DNA from: a virus
Virus record (IMG/VR): IMGVR_UViG_3300032217_000206
Span: 1 to 39,996 of that record
Reading direction: 5' to 3' (one strand)
Length of the DNA stretch: 39,996 bases
Shown here: in pieces, positions 14,380 to 20,466 of the stretch
Layout: each line of letters starts with the position of its first letter
Numbering within the stretch: the stretch's first letter is position 1
Program-made: the position numbers and the translations under genes
The notes under the pieces: model-generated
Seen by the model: only the letters and a program-made list of their open reading frames with translations
What the model was told of the DNA's origin: nothing
Databases searched by the model: none

Positions 14380-15045
14380 ATGAAAATCATTCCAATTGTT
14401 TCGATGTCTAGGGCACAAGCTGCCACTGTGTGCGGATCCCTTACAAGCACAAGCAAAATGCCTTGTAAAAGTTATTCTCTGCCCACAGAAGCTTGTAAAA
14501 CGGGTTTTAATATGGCGCAGATTAAGGGATCAATATGCTCTATGTGCTACGCAGATAAGGGTTTTTATAAAATGTATGCAAATAATATTAAGCCCGCACA
14601 ATTTGCCCGTCTTGATAGCATACAAGGTGAGTTTTGGGTGTCTGGTATGGTGTCTCATATTGGCAAAGATGCATTTTTTCGCTGGCACGATAGCGGAGAT
14701 TTGCAAAGCTTAGAGCATTTTGAAAAAATTGTCGCTGTGTGTATTGCAACACCAGACACAAGCCATTGGCTGCCGACTAGAGAATATGGAATCATCAAAG
14801 AATTTATTGCAAAGCATGGAAAGAATAGCATTCCAAAAAATTTAATTGTGCGCTTGTCTGCCATGTATCCAGACAAGCCCGTGAATGTGCCTTTATCGCT
14901 TCAAAATGTTCCTGGTGTCACTGCGTCTAATGTGCATACAGATAAACCTATAGGGAATGTGTGCAAAGCACCCTCACAAGACGGTGAATGTAGGGATTGT
15001 AGAATGTGCTGGACAAGCGCTGTGGTGTCATATGCGCTGCATTGA
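14380..15045 (+). CDS. GP88-family protein (Cys-rich, function unknown)
   Basis: A 221-residue protein with ten Cys (18, 29, 39, 53, 56, 121, 195, 204, 207, 210). SICSMCYADKG at 51-61, the WHDSGD motif at 102-107 and the ending CRDCRMCW at 204-211 match the GP88 family (Pfam PF17338), named after a mycobacteriophage protein. The Cys clusters suggest metal or Fe-S binding, and the HDSGD motif a catalytic role, but no activity is known to me. It is the last gene of block A and is followed by a strong terminator. Confidence 0.8.
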   Translation: MKIIPIVSMSRAQAATVCGSLTSTSKMPCKSYSLPTEACKTGFNMAQIKGSICSMCYADKGFYKMYANNIKPAQFARLDSIQGEFWVSGMVSHIGKDAFFRWHDSGDLQSLEHFEKIVAVCIATPDTSHWLPTREYGIIKEFIAKHGKNSIPKNLIVRLSAMYPDKPVNVPLSLQNVPGVTASNVHTDKPIGNVCKAPSQDGECRDCRMCWTSAVVSYALH

Positions 15046-15062
15046 TTAATTAAACCGATTAA

Positions 15063-15087
15063 GCCCGTTCTATACGGGCTTTTTTTT
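15063..15087 (+). terminator. strong rho-independent terminator of block A
   Basis: GCCCGT (15063-15068) pairs with ACGGGC (15074-15079), 5-nt loop, followed directly by eight T. It lies 17 bases after the GP88 stop codon. Confidence 0.9.
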
Positions 15088-15090
15088 GAT

Positions 15091-15212
15091 CTGTAGGTGC
15101 TGTGGTGTCACTGTGCCCGTTTTTGCCTTGTGGGTGCCCATAGGATTTGCTGTGGGTGTCGCTGTGTGTAAGCTGTGGGTGCGCTGTGTGCCTGTGGTGC
15201 TGTGTGCGCTTT
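15091..15212 (+). repeat. G/T-rich imperfect repeat (GCTGTGGGTG type)
   Basis: About 120 bases built from degenerate units such as GCTGTGGTGTC, GCTGTGGGTG and GCTGTGTG, with few A on the plus strand. A 12-base unit, GCTGTGGTGTCA, is found at 15099-15110 and again inside the end of the GP88 gene at 15019-15030. No good reading frame fits. It lies between two convergent terminators in the convergent gap 15046-15434. Confidence 0.6.
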
Positions 15213-15280
15213 AATATTTTTGTTGCATAAAAACCACTGTAAAAAAACGCAGTATTACTGTATAAAAACACATGAGAACT

Positions 15281-15341
15281 AAGGTAAACCCTAATAGGGT
15301 TTCTACTAATAGGGTAAACCCTAATAAGGGTAAACCCTTAT
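15281..15341. promoter_or_regulatory. cluster of three operator-like palindromes
   Basis: Site 1, 15286-15302: AAACCCTA-A-TAGGGTTT, perfect. Site 2, 15310-15323: TAGGGT-AA-ACCCTA, perfect. Site 3, 15324-15341: ATAAGGGT-AA-ACCCTTAT, perfect. Three adjacent perfect palindromes without coding capacity indicate a high-occupancy binding region for one dimeric protein. It lies in the convergent gap and so does not overlap an obvious gene promoter; it may act as a partition, replication or titration site. Confidence 0.7.
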
Positions 15342-15398
15342 ATCGATAATTTTTATAAAAATAAGGGAGAGGCCCCCATAAGAAGGACCCCCCCCCAT

Positions 15399-15430
15399 AA
15401 AAAATCTAAGCCCCTGTTTTTTTTAGAGGC
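15399..15430 (-). terminator. terminator of the early minus-strand operon
   Basis: On the minus strand GCCTCT (15425-15430) pairs with AGGGGC (15410-15415, one G-U), with an A-rich 9-nt loop, then TTAGATTTTTT. It starts 5 bases after the stop codon of the last gene of the operon. Confidence 0.65.
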
Positions 15431-15434
15431 CAGA

Positions 15435-15794
15435 TCAAGGAAAACGTAGGAGATAAAGTGTCGAATCAATTAACTGCTGAATTTCATCTGCAATGTTCTG
15501 TATTTCAGAATCTTGCGGCAAAAATTGCCTTTTTTCTTGGAAATAATCAGAAAGGTCTTGAAGCTCTTCTTTGCCATTGGCAGCGGGTACATGGTAAGTG
15601 GCGGGATATTCAAGGGTTATTTCATACTTGCCTTGAATTGCCTCAACAAGGCTATCTACACGCTCTGGAAGCTCATCATAGAACGTGCCAAGGGCTTTGT
15701 GCTGTGCATAAGAATTTGTCTGCCAGTGCAGAATGTGAGTATTTGTTGCTGAATGCAACAAGGTCAAAATCAATTCGCCTACTTCATTGTCCAT
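15435..15794 (-). CDS. Dps/ferritin-like DUF5856 protein
   Basis: A 119-residue helical protein. Residues 20-57 (HILHWQTNSYAQHKALG, then YDELPERVDSLVEAIQGKY) carry the pattern of the phage DUF5856 family, which resembles the Dps ferritin fold with His, Asp and Glu at positions suited to bind a metal. The family is scattered in phages of aquatic bacteria; its role is unknown, with DNA protection or redox metal binding as ideas. It is the last gene of the early minus operon and follows a 42-nt gap. Confidence 0.7.
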   Translation of the reverse strand: MDNEVGELILTLLHSATNTHILHWQTNSYAQHKALGTFYDELPERVDSLVEAIQGKYEITLEYPATYHVPAANGKEELQDLSDYFQEKRQFLPQDSEIQNIADEIQQLIDSTLYLLRFP

Positions 15795-15836
15795 ATTGAG
15801 CCCCTAGAATATCTGCCATATTAAACCATAAATGCA

Positions 15837-16106
15837 TTACATATTGTCATTGATTAACTTTTGAATACCCGCATGAATGGACCCCTCCCCCATTTCAGAC
15901 AGTATTTTCTTTTGTAATTCAGTTAAATCAAATCCAAACTCTTTGGTGGTCGTGCGTTCTTTTGGCCTCCCCGCACCATTTCTTTTACCCCCCCATGTTA
16001 ATAATTCACGCCCTAGTTTTTTTGACTGTGCATCCCGCCTTTTCTTGACCATATCTGCATAGATTTGCTCAAGCCTCCATTCGGGAATGTCGTCAAACAT
16101 ACTCAC
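15837..16106 (-). CDS. small putative DNA-binding protein
   Basis: An 89-residue protein starting at GTG (16106), supported by AAGGA seven bases upstream and by GTGA overlap with the preceding stop; an ATG two codons later is less well placed. Centre: WGGKRNGAGRPKE, a basic Gly-rich linker often found before ribbon-helix-helix domains; then FGFDLTELQKKILSEMGEGS and IHAGIQKLIND, which fit a short strand and two helices. It may be an RHH-type regulator or nucleoid-binding protein; this is by eye. Confidence 0.6.
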   Translation of the reverse strand: MSMFDDIPEWRLEQIYADMVKKRRDAQSKKLGRELLTWGGKRNGAGRPKERTTTKEFGFDLTELQKKILSEMGEGSIHAGIQKLINDNM

Positions 16107-16330
16107 TGGTTATTCCTTGCCCGAATTAGTTCCGATAAATAATTATCAAACCCAATATTTTGGTCAACAATTCTTGCACACTCTTCTCGCTCAATCTGCA
16201 CTGCGGCTTTTGTAGCCTCTGCCGTCCAGTGATAGGGTTGGCCTTGCGCTCTCAAAATCTGTTTGCCAAGATTGCTTTGCTTTTCAACATCGTTAAATGC
16301 TTCCTCTTCTTCGTTGGTCCAATCAGTCAT
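16103..16330 (-). CDS. small hypothetical protein
   Basis: A 75-residue acidic helical protein. The segment AAVQIEREECARIVD is a helix with the IEREECAxI pattern found in many short phage proteins of unknown function. The ATG overlaps the stop of the 31-residue gene before it (ATGA), and its stop overlaps the GTG of the next gene. Confidence 0.65.
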   Translation of the reverse strand: MTDWTNEEEEAFNDVEKQSNLGKQILRAQGQPYHWTAEATKAAVQIEREECARIVDQNIGFDNYLSELIRARNNQ

Positions 16331-16422
16331 AGCGGTGCGTCCTCTTCATTCTCAGGGTTGAACTTGGGCACTCGGCTGCCCTTGTCTTTTGGGTTTGGAA
16401 ATGGTGGGAAAGGCCAAGCCAT
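16327..16422 (-). CDS. 31-residue Pro-rich mini-protein
   Basis: The frame starts MAWPFPPFPNPKDKG and ends NEEDAPL, with TGA overlapping the next ATG as ATGA. The gap between its neighbours (16331-16424) is exactly filled by it, with 2 bases to the upstream stop, which supports expression. The sequence is half Pro/Phe/Trp and half acidic, so a folded domain is unlikely; it could be a peptide inhibitor of a host protein. Confidence 0.5.
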   Translation of the reverse strand: MAWPFPPFPNPKDKGSRVPKFNPENEEDAPL

Positions 16423-16424
16423 AA

Positions 16425-16577
16425 TTATTCTTGCAGTGAGATCGGTATGTAAATGCAAGCTTTGTCAGTGCTGTTTTTAGCATTAACGTGCATAAGAGAT
16501 TCAACCAACCGCCTTTTACAATTCATGCACTTTGTATCAGGCTTTAGTGGCTGGCATCTGAGTTGGTCAGGGCTCAT
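16425..16577 (-). CDS. 50-residue protein with CxxC motif
   Basis: The ATG at 16577 lies within the end of the upstream gene (11-nt overlap in another frame); an ATG at 16607 would overlap more and has no better site. The sequence contains CMNCKRR with two further Cys (positions 8 and 41), so four Cys could bind one zinc ion. Family not recognised. Confidence 0.55.
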   Translation of the reverse strand: MSPDQLRCQPLKPDTKCMNCKRRLVESLMHVNAKNSTDKACIYIPISLQE

Positions 16578-16809
16578 AATCCATTGGCTTTTCGTAATAT
16601 TCAGCAAGCAATTTAACTGCTTTAATCTCTATATCTTGCCATTGTTCATCACAAAAAATACCTGTAATGTCCATGCCGCTGCAAGTAATTTTCTCAATGT
16701 TTTCATGGTAAGTGCCACATTCATCTATGTCGTAACTCAAAGAAACAATGATGTCTACATCACCTTCCCCTGTAGTCATGTGAATGTCGTGTGTGTGTCC
16801 GTATGTCAT
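16567..16809 (-). CDS. 80-residue hypothetical protein
   Basis: Start at ATG 16809 has AAGGGGAAAGCA upstream and is preferred to an ATG nine codons earlier, which has no ribosome site. The N-terminus is His-rich (MTYGHTHDIHMTTG), then beta-rich with acidic and Cys residues. It is the first gene after the 73-nt gap that holds an operator-like site (16871-16883), so it may begin a separate transcript. Confidence 0.65.
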   Translation of the reverse strand: MTYGHTHDIHMTTGEGDVDIIVSLSYDIDECGTYHENIEKITCSGMDITGIFCDEQWQDIEIKAVKLLAEYYEKPMDYEP

Positions 16810-16870
16810 TGCTTTCCCCTTAAAAATTATTGACAACTAAACTGTAACTTGAATTCTTGATTAATTGTAT

Positions 16871-16883
16871 AGGGACAAACCCT
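16871..16883. promoter_or_regulatory. operator-like site inside the early minus operon
   Basis: AGGGACAAACCCT, in minus-strand reading AGGGTTTGTCCCT, shares AGGGTTTGTCC with the site at 18888-18905. A TATACA lies immediately downstream on the minus strand. It overlaps the end of the nuclease gene by one base and precedes the gene starting at 16809, so it may control a second promoter within the operon. Confidence 0.5.
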
Positions 16884-17155
16884 TAGTTTTGCTTAATTGT
16901 TGCAATCATGCGTAAAGCCGCCTCTGGGCTGTCAATTCTGCATAGAGTACCACCTATCCAATTTTCAAAAAAGTCGGCTTGTAAGGCCGTTAAACGCTTT
17001 TTAGAGTCTGTTTTGATCTCCACCAGAAACGTATGATTGTTGTAGCCAACAAGCAAGTCCACGGGTAGTCCAATAATCCAAACATAAGCGCCAGCGGCTC
17101 GCAAGGCGGAAACTATTTGCTCTTGATTTGCATCAACTCTAGCGGCTCGCCTCAT
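16883..17155 (-). CDS. PD-(D/E)XK family nuclease (VRR-NUC-like)
   Basis: A 90-residue protein with the minimal nuclease core: GLPVDLLVGYNN (D33) and FLVEIKTDSKKRLTALQADFF (E46, K48, Q59). The pattern D-(12)-ExK with a following LTxxQ helix is that of VRR-NUC and Holliday-junction-resolvase-like nucleases. The helix before the core contains E13. A role in resolving recombination intermediates or nicking is likely, matching the ERF annealing protein on the other strand. ATGA overlap with the preceding gene. Confidence 0.75.
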   Translation of the reverse strand: MRRAARVDANQEQIVSALRAAGAYVWIIGLPVDLLVGYNNHTFLVEIKTDSKKRLTALQADFFENWIGGTLCRIDSPEAALRMIATIKQN

Positions 17156-17364
17156 AAAATTAACCCATCTTTCATGTTGTTCATGTAATTGCGGATTCTG
17201 TCTTTAGAACCTTTTCCATAGATTCGCTCGGACCGCTCTAGCCGCCCACGCACAAAATCTCTGTCTTGGTTTGTTTGCCAAGTGCGGAATATTTCCCTGG
17301 CCTCTGATTGCTCAAGGATTGCCCTATCACTTGGGTCTTCAATCGTTTTTCTGCTGTAAGTCAC
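17152..17364 (-). CDS. small charged hypothetical protein
   Basis: A 70-residue protein with GTG start and GGAG seven bases upstream. It is rich in Arg, Glu and Asp and wholly helical (DRDFVRGRLERSERIYGKGS). It overlaps the end of the preceding 39-residue gene by 26 nt and the next gene by 4. No family recognised. Confidence 0.6.
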   Translation of the reverse strand: MTYSRKTIEDPSDRAILEQSEAREIFRTWQTNQDRDFVRGRLERSERIYGKGSKDRIRNYMNNMKDGLIL

Positions 17365-17458
17365 CAGTTAACTCCAATGCTTTGTTGATTATGTACAAAG
17401 GATAAGGCACACCTTCTCGCACCTTATCAAGGATTTTTATCGCTGTTTCATGGCTCAT
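17339..17458 (-). CDS. 39-residue mini-protein
   Basis: Starts at an ATG that overlaps the stop of the DUF1376 gene (ATGA at 17455-17458) and runs MSHETAIKILDKVREGVPYP to LQQKND. Predicted as two short helices. Coupled overlap and the coverage of an otherwise empty gap support it. Confidence 0.55.
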   Translation of the reverse strand: MSHETAIKILDKVREGVPYPLYIINKALELTGDLQQKND

Positions 17459-18207
17459 GCCTTCCTCCGCAGCTCTGCCATCTTAGCCAACACATCAAGC
17501 GGAATTGGCACTGCTTTTTTATCATCAGCTTTAATCTTCTCTAATGCGGCATCTGGCTCATTTTTGGATGGCACTGTAAGCCTAACAATGTCAGCAGGAT
17601 TTTGCTTAGGTGCGTTTGTATTTCTCACCCAATTACGCCATGTTGCAAACCAATCAAGCTTGACCCCTTTTTGACCAGGCTGGGCAACCCAATAATCTTT
17701 GAATTGGTCAAAGGTTTTTTGAGCATTTAGCTCTGGCCTCTGCTCAACAAGAAAATCACACCAATCTTTTGGAAAAAATAAATCATTGGCGAGGCGTGTG
17801 CCGAGTGTTCTCTTCTCTTTTGGTTTATGGTTAGTAGTTATTAGTTCTTGGTTTATAGTTGCCTTAGCGATGGGTTGCGAGTCGGAACCCACTGGGTTCT
17901 TTCTACGTCCACCAAGCTTTCCATTGGCTCTATTTTTTTCTGCCATAGCGTGATACTGTTCAATGGTTAACTGACAACGAGCATGAAACCAACCATCTTC
18001 GTGTTTCTCAAACATATCATTAAGTACATCATTAACTACAGATGAATCCATTCGTATGCGCCTGGCAACCCACTGGGTATCCAATGGGATCTTAGACTCC
18101 ATGTCGTAGTACATATCTAAAAGCCTACGATAAGCCAAATCCTCTTCATTGGTTAAATGAACTGTAGCCGACCTGTAGTCGGAAATATTGAACTGAAAAT
18201 AATGCAT
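17455..18207 (-). CDS. DUF1376 replisome-organiser-like protein
   Basis: A 250-residue protein. An upstream TTG extends the frame, but the ATG at 18207 has GAGGAT five bases before it. The N-terminus MHYFQFNISDYRSATVHLTN, followed by EEDLAYRRLLDMYYDMESKIP and WVARRIRM, is the DUF1376 (PF07120) signature. A central linker (GKLGGRRKNP) follows, and the C-terminal half (FPKDWCDFLVEQRPELNAQ to LDWFATWRNWVRN) is like the C-terminal domain of phage O-type replication proteins. Such proteins bind the origin and recruit host helicase; here it is the best candidate for binding the iteron array. Confidence 0.8.
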   Translation of the reverse strand: MHYFQFNISDYRSATVHLTNEEDLAYRRLLDMYYDMESKIPLDTQWVARRIRMDSSVVNDVLNDMFEKHEDGWFHARCQLTIEQYHAMAEKNRANGKLGGRRKNPVGSDSQPIAKATINQELITTNHKPKEKRTLGTRLANDLFFPKDWCDFLVEQRPELNAQKTFDQFKDYWVAQPGQKGVKLDWFATWRNWVRNTNAPKQNPADIVRLTVPSKNEPDAALEKIKADDKKAVPIPLDVLAKMAELRRKA

Positions 18208-18264
18208 ATAGCATCCTCGCAAACCTCCAGAAAGAAACTGCGGCAGGAGGGAGGTACTCTTTTC

Positions 18265-18286
18265 AATAGGGTAGCTACCCCCTATT
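18265..18286. promoter_or_regulatory. palindrome in the gap between two early genes
   Basis: AATAGGG (18265-18271) and CCCTATT (18280-18286) flank an inner GGGTAGCTACCC (18269-18280), a perfect 12-bp palindrome. It belongs by sequence to the TAGGGT half-site group. On the minus strand it can form a stable hairpin ahead of the DUF1376 start, 60 bases away. There is no T tract. Confidence 0.55.
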
Positions 18287-18309
18287 TAGCCGTGTTTCAA
18301 AACAGTGTA

Positions 18310-18678
18310 TCAGATACTTTGATTACTTGTAATACCGCCAGTAAAGTATGGATTGCCCCTAAATAACTGGTTAGCTTGCGCCTTCATTGTTCTGTACTCA
18401 GTGGGCGTAAAAATACCCTTGGCATTACGCCAATCAAAGGGATTGTTTTTGTCCCAAGGCTTCTCTTCTTTGGGTTCTTTAATCATGTGATCTGCCAGAG
18501 TGTATTTGGCAACCCATTTGTTGCCGTCTTTAACTTGCTCTGTAGTCAATTTGCCTTGATATCTAAGCTTCTTCGCAGTAGACAAAACAGTGTCTTTGTT
18601 CATGCCTGTTTGCTCTGCAATTTGTCTCGATGTAAGTGGTCCGTTTTGTAATACTTGTATTACTTGTGCTTGTGTCAT
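18310..18678 (-). CDS. HTH-type DNA-binding protein (winged helix)
   Basis: A 122-residue protein. Residues 1-60 form a winged-helix unit: QVIQVLQNGPLTSRQIAEQT, then GMNKDTVLSTAKKLRYQG and KLTTEQVKDGNKWVAKYTL as the wing. The C-terminal 60 residues are Pro/Asn/Trp-rich and unstructured with PTEYRTMKAQANQLFRGNPY. A regulator that binds operator palindromes is a fair guess; it is the second gene after the divergent promoter. Its start overlaps the stop of the first gene (ATGA). Confidence 0.7.
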   Translation of the reverse strand: MTQAQVIQVLQNGPLTSRQIAEQTGMNKDTVLSTAKKLRYQGKLTTEQVKDGNKWVAKYTLADHMIKEPKEEKPWDKNNPFDWRNAKGIFTPTEYRTMKAQANQLFRGNPYFTGGITSNQSI

Positions 18679-18854
18679 TTGTGGAGATTTTGAATGGTTA
18701 TAGGTTTGTCAGTATGAATTTCTAACGCTCTGACAAGCAATGCTATCACAGAGGCACTGAGGTCTTCAGGCTCGTTTGTGTAAGCTTCAGCCATTGTTAT
18801 AGCATACGCAAGCAATGTTTCAGCACAGGTTTGTTCAATTTGTTCGATGTTCAT
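18675..18854 (-). CDS. 59-residue hypothetical protein, first gene of the early minus operon
   Basis: The ATG at 18854 opens a 59-codon frame (MNIEQIEQTCAETLLAYAIT to QNLHK) ending in an ATGA overlap with the HTH gene. It is helical and soluble, with acidic character. No family recognised. Its start is 104 bases from that of the divergent plus-strand gene at 18958, so both blocks share one control region. Confidence 0.6.
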   Translation of the reverse strand: MNIEQIEQTCAETLLAYAITMAEAYTNEPEDLSASVIALLVRALEIHTDKPITIQNLHK

Positions 18855-18881
18855 CCCGCAAGCCTAGCATGGAAATAATTG

Positions 18882-18910
18882 TTGTCTATTAGGGTTTGTC
18901 CTAATATAAA
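18882..18910 (+). promoter_or_regulatory. sigma-70 promoter with operator filling the spacer
   Basis: TTGTCT (18882-18887), exactly 17 bases, TATAAA (18905-18910). The spacer is occupied by ATTAGG-GTTTGT-CCTAAT (18888-18905), an inverted repeat of the family also at 16871. A protein bound there would block RNA polymerase. The promoter serves block B, whose first ATG follows after 47 bases with AGGAG upstream. The same site is suitably placed to act on the divergent minus operon. Confidence 0.65.
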
Positions 18911-18957
18911 TAGTTAAAAAACCGTGGCATATTAGAGGCTCTTTAACAGGAGTCACT

Positions 18958-19158
18958 ATGATAATTTTCAAAGGTAAAAGAGTTGTTGATCTAGAAGTAG
19001 ATGGTGCAGATAGTAGGGATTTTCCCGATTTCTGCGATGCGTATTTTAGTTACGCTTGCTATGAGGACGGTACGAGGCTCACAGATGATGAGCTAAATGA
19101 GCTTACCGAGTCTCATGGCGATGTAGTTAACCAAATGGCATTTGAATCATTTCACTAA
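18958..19158 (+). CDS. small conserved phage protein, early
   Basis: A 66-residue protein with an excellent ribosome site (CAGGAG). The sequence DFPDFCDAYFSYACYEDGTR, then LTDDELNELTESHGDVVNQM, is a pattern common in short phage proteins of unknown function. It is acidic, with two Cys in the CDAYFSYAC pattern. First gene after the promoter at 18882-18910, so it is expected to be made early and strongly. Confidence 0.7.
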   Translation: MIIFKGKRVVDLEVDGADSRDFPDFCDAYFSYACYEDGTRLTDDELNELTESHGDVVNQMAFESFH

Positions 19159-19167
19159 GGAAAAGCA

Positions 19168-19338
19168 ATGAATACTATCAAACTCAAATATGTCCGTCAG
19201 TTGTTCCAAACATATGACGCATCCCCACAAACCATTCGCTCTTATCAACGTCAATGGATTCGTTCCGTGCGTTACCTTGGCGACAATTGGTTGTTGGCTA
19301 AGAAGGTTGAAAAACTTGATGTTGCAAAATCTAATTAA
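19168..19338 (+). CDS. 56-residue basic phage protein
   Basis: ATG with AAGGAAAAGC upstream; the frame starts MNTIKLKYVRQLFQTYDASP and ends DVAKSN. The middle (SYQRQWIRSVRYLGDNWLLA) is a pattern known from many short podovirus proteins. Basic and aromatic residues dominate, so it may bind nucleic acid. The longer frame overlapping it in another register is not used upstream of 19355. Confidence 0.7.
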   Translation: MNTIKLKYVRQLFQTYDASPQTIRSYQRQWIRSVRYLGDNWLLAKKVEKLDVAKSN

Positions 19339-19354
19339 TCGACAGGGTGAACTT

Positions 19355-19552
19355 GTGAAAAACTACATACTTGAATACAAAGAGCAGTACGCTCAAGAGA
19401 AATACTGCCCATATTGCGTGACACCCAAGTCGCATAGGCTTGTGTGCTGCAACGAAGCAGATTGGGTAAATTTTGAAGACCTTGATGACAACACTCAAAT
19501 GGAAATCATTAAGGAAGAATACGACAATGCATTTAATAACCACAAGGTGTGA
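19355..19552 (+). CDS. 65-residue Cys-rich protein, zinc-finger-like
   Basis: The true start is taken as GTG 19355 (AGGG seven bases upstream), because the open frame upstream to 19190 overlaps the previous gene in another register and has an atypical composition. The protein has CPYC at 18-21 and CC at 31-32, enough for a zinc knuckle, and an acidic C-terminal half. It could interact with nucleic acid or host protein. Confidence 0.6.
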   Translation: MKNYILEYKEQYAQEKYCPYCVTPKSHRLVCCNEADWVNFEDLDDNTQMEIIKEEYDNAFNNHKV

Positions 19553-19554
19553 AT

Positions 19555-20166
19555 ATGAAAGTTTATAGAAAGTTAATGGAAGCCAGGATCAATTTGCAAG
19601 GCACTAAGCTGAACAAATCTGGACACAATAAGTTTGCGGGATATCAATACTTTGAACTCGGTGACTTCTTGCCAACAATTCAAAGCATTTTTGACAGAGT
19701 TGGATTGTGTGGCGTGGTGAGCTTTACCGCAGATATTGCTACTCTGACCATCACAGACATGGATGACCTCTCTCAGATCGTTTTGACAAGCCCTATGGGG
19801 TCTGCCGCACTTAAAGGTTGCCACGAGGTTCAAAACATCGGTGCTGTTGAGACATATCAGCGTAGATATCTTTGGGTATCGGCAATGGAAATTGTTGAGC
19901 ATGACGTACTAGATGCCACCACTGGCAGCGACAAGCCCAAGCACAGGCCAGTAGATGGTGCTGTTGTAAACAAACAAAGAGAAAGCATTGTCCATGATGT
20001 GGCAATTGCAATCAAAGATCGTATGGATGCCGATGACCATGTCGGTGCATATGAAGAGGCTTCTGGCATTACCGATGCAGAAGAAAAAACGCTCTTGTGG
20101 TCCTTACTGGACTCAAAAGCTAGATCGTCAATAAAGAAACAAGCGCAAGCTTTGAAGGAAATTTAA
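19555..20166 (+). CDS. ERF-family single-strand annealing protein
   Basis: A 203-residue protein; a GTG two codons earlier also exists, but the ATG at 19555 has AAGGTG at the proper distance and follows the previous stop by two bases. The features SGHNKFAGYQYFELGDFLPT, GLCGVVSFTADIATLT and IGAVETYQRRYLWVSAMEIV (about 95-114) match the ERF family (PF04404), with the YQRRY motif. The C-terminal 80 residues are helical and variable. ERF proteins anneal complementary single strands and help recircularise or recombine phage genomes. It is followed by an SSB-like gene, an expected partner. Confidence 0.85.
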   Translation: MKVYRKLMEARINLQGTKLNKSGHNKFAGYQYFELGDFLPTIQSIFDRVGLCGVVSFTADIATLTITDMDDLSQIVLTSPMGSAALKGCHEVQNIGAVETYQRRYLWVSAMEIVEHDVLDATTGSDKPKHRPVDGAVVNKQRESIVHDVAIAIKDRMDADDHVGAYEEASGITDAEEKTLLWSLLDSKARSSIKKQAQALKEI

Positions 20167-20414
20167 TGGAAAAGCGTGATAACACTGGTGTTCTTTTTAA
20201 GAACGACCGAAAAGAGTCAGAGAAGCACCCTGACTACAAAGGCAGTCTGATTGTTGGAGGCCAAGATTATTGGCTCTCAGCATGGATTAAAGAAGGCAAG
20301 GGCGGCAAATTTATGGGCCTCGCTCTTTCACCCAAAGATGCTGAACAAGCAAAACCATCTGACCGTTCCAAGGCCACTGGCTTTGATGACATGGCGGACG
20401 ACATCCCCTTTTAA
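20166..20414 (+). CDS. SSB-like small protein with DDIPF tail
   Basis: An 82-residue protein with ATG overlapping the ERF stop (TAATG). The core GVLFKNDRKESEKHPDYKGS, then GGQDYWLSAWIKEGKGGKF and GLALSPKD, is a compact beta domain found in phages next to recombination genes. The ending GFDDMADDIPF is nearly the same as the bacterial SSB tail (acidic residues plus DDIPF), which binds host partners such as primase, RecO and exonucleases. It may bind single strands or attract host repair proteins; it is smaller than true SSB (about 150-180 residues). Confidence 0.75.
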   Translation: MEKRDNTGVLFKNDRKESEKHPDYKGSLIVGGQDYWLSAWIKEGKGGKFMGLALSPKDAEQAKPSDRSKATGFDDMADDIPF

Positions 20415-20466
20415 TGTTTACAGGGCGAACGCTTAAACAGTTAGTAGCCCTAACCAATAGGAGTTA

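Noticed and set aside
15059-15271. 70-codon minus-strand frame
   Set aside because: It lies over a strong plus-strand terminator and the G/T repeat; the His/Thr-rich product is only the repeat read in reverse.
15388-15396. Run of nine C as a phase-variation tract
   Set aside because: It lies in non-coding DNA outside any promoter core; it is only a possible source of sequencing error.
19190-19354. 55 extra N-terminal codons of the Cys-rich gene at 19355
   Set aside because: They overlap the conserved 56-residue gene at 19168-19338 in another frame and lack a ribosome site; GTG 19355 has one.
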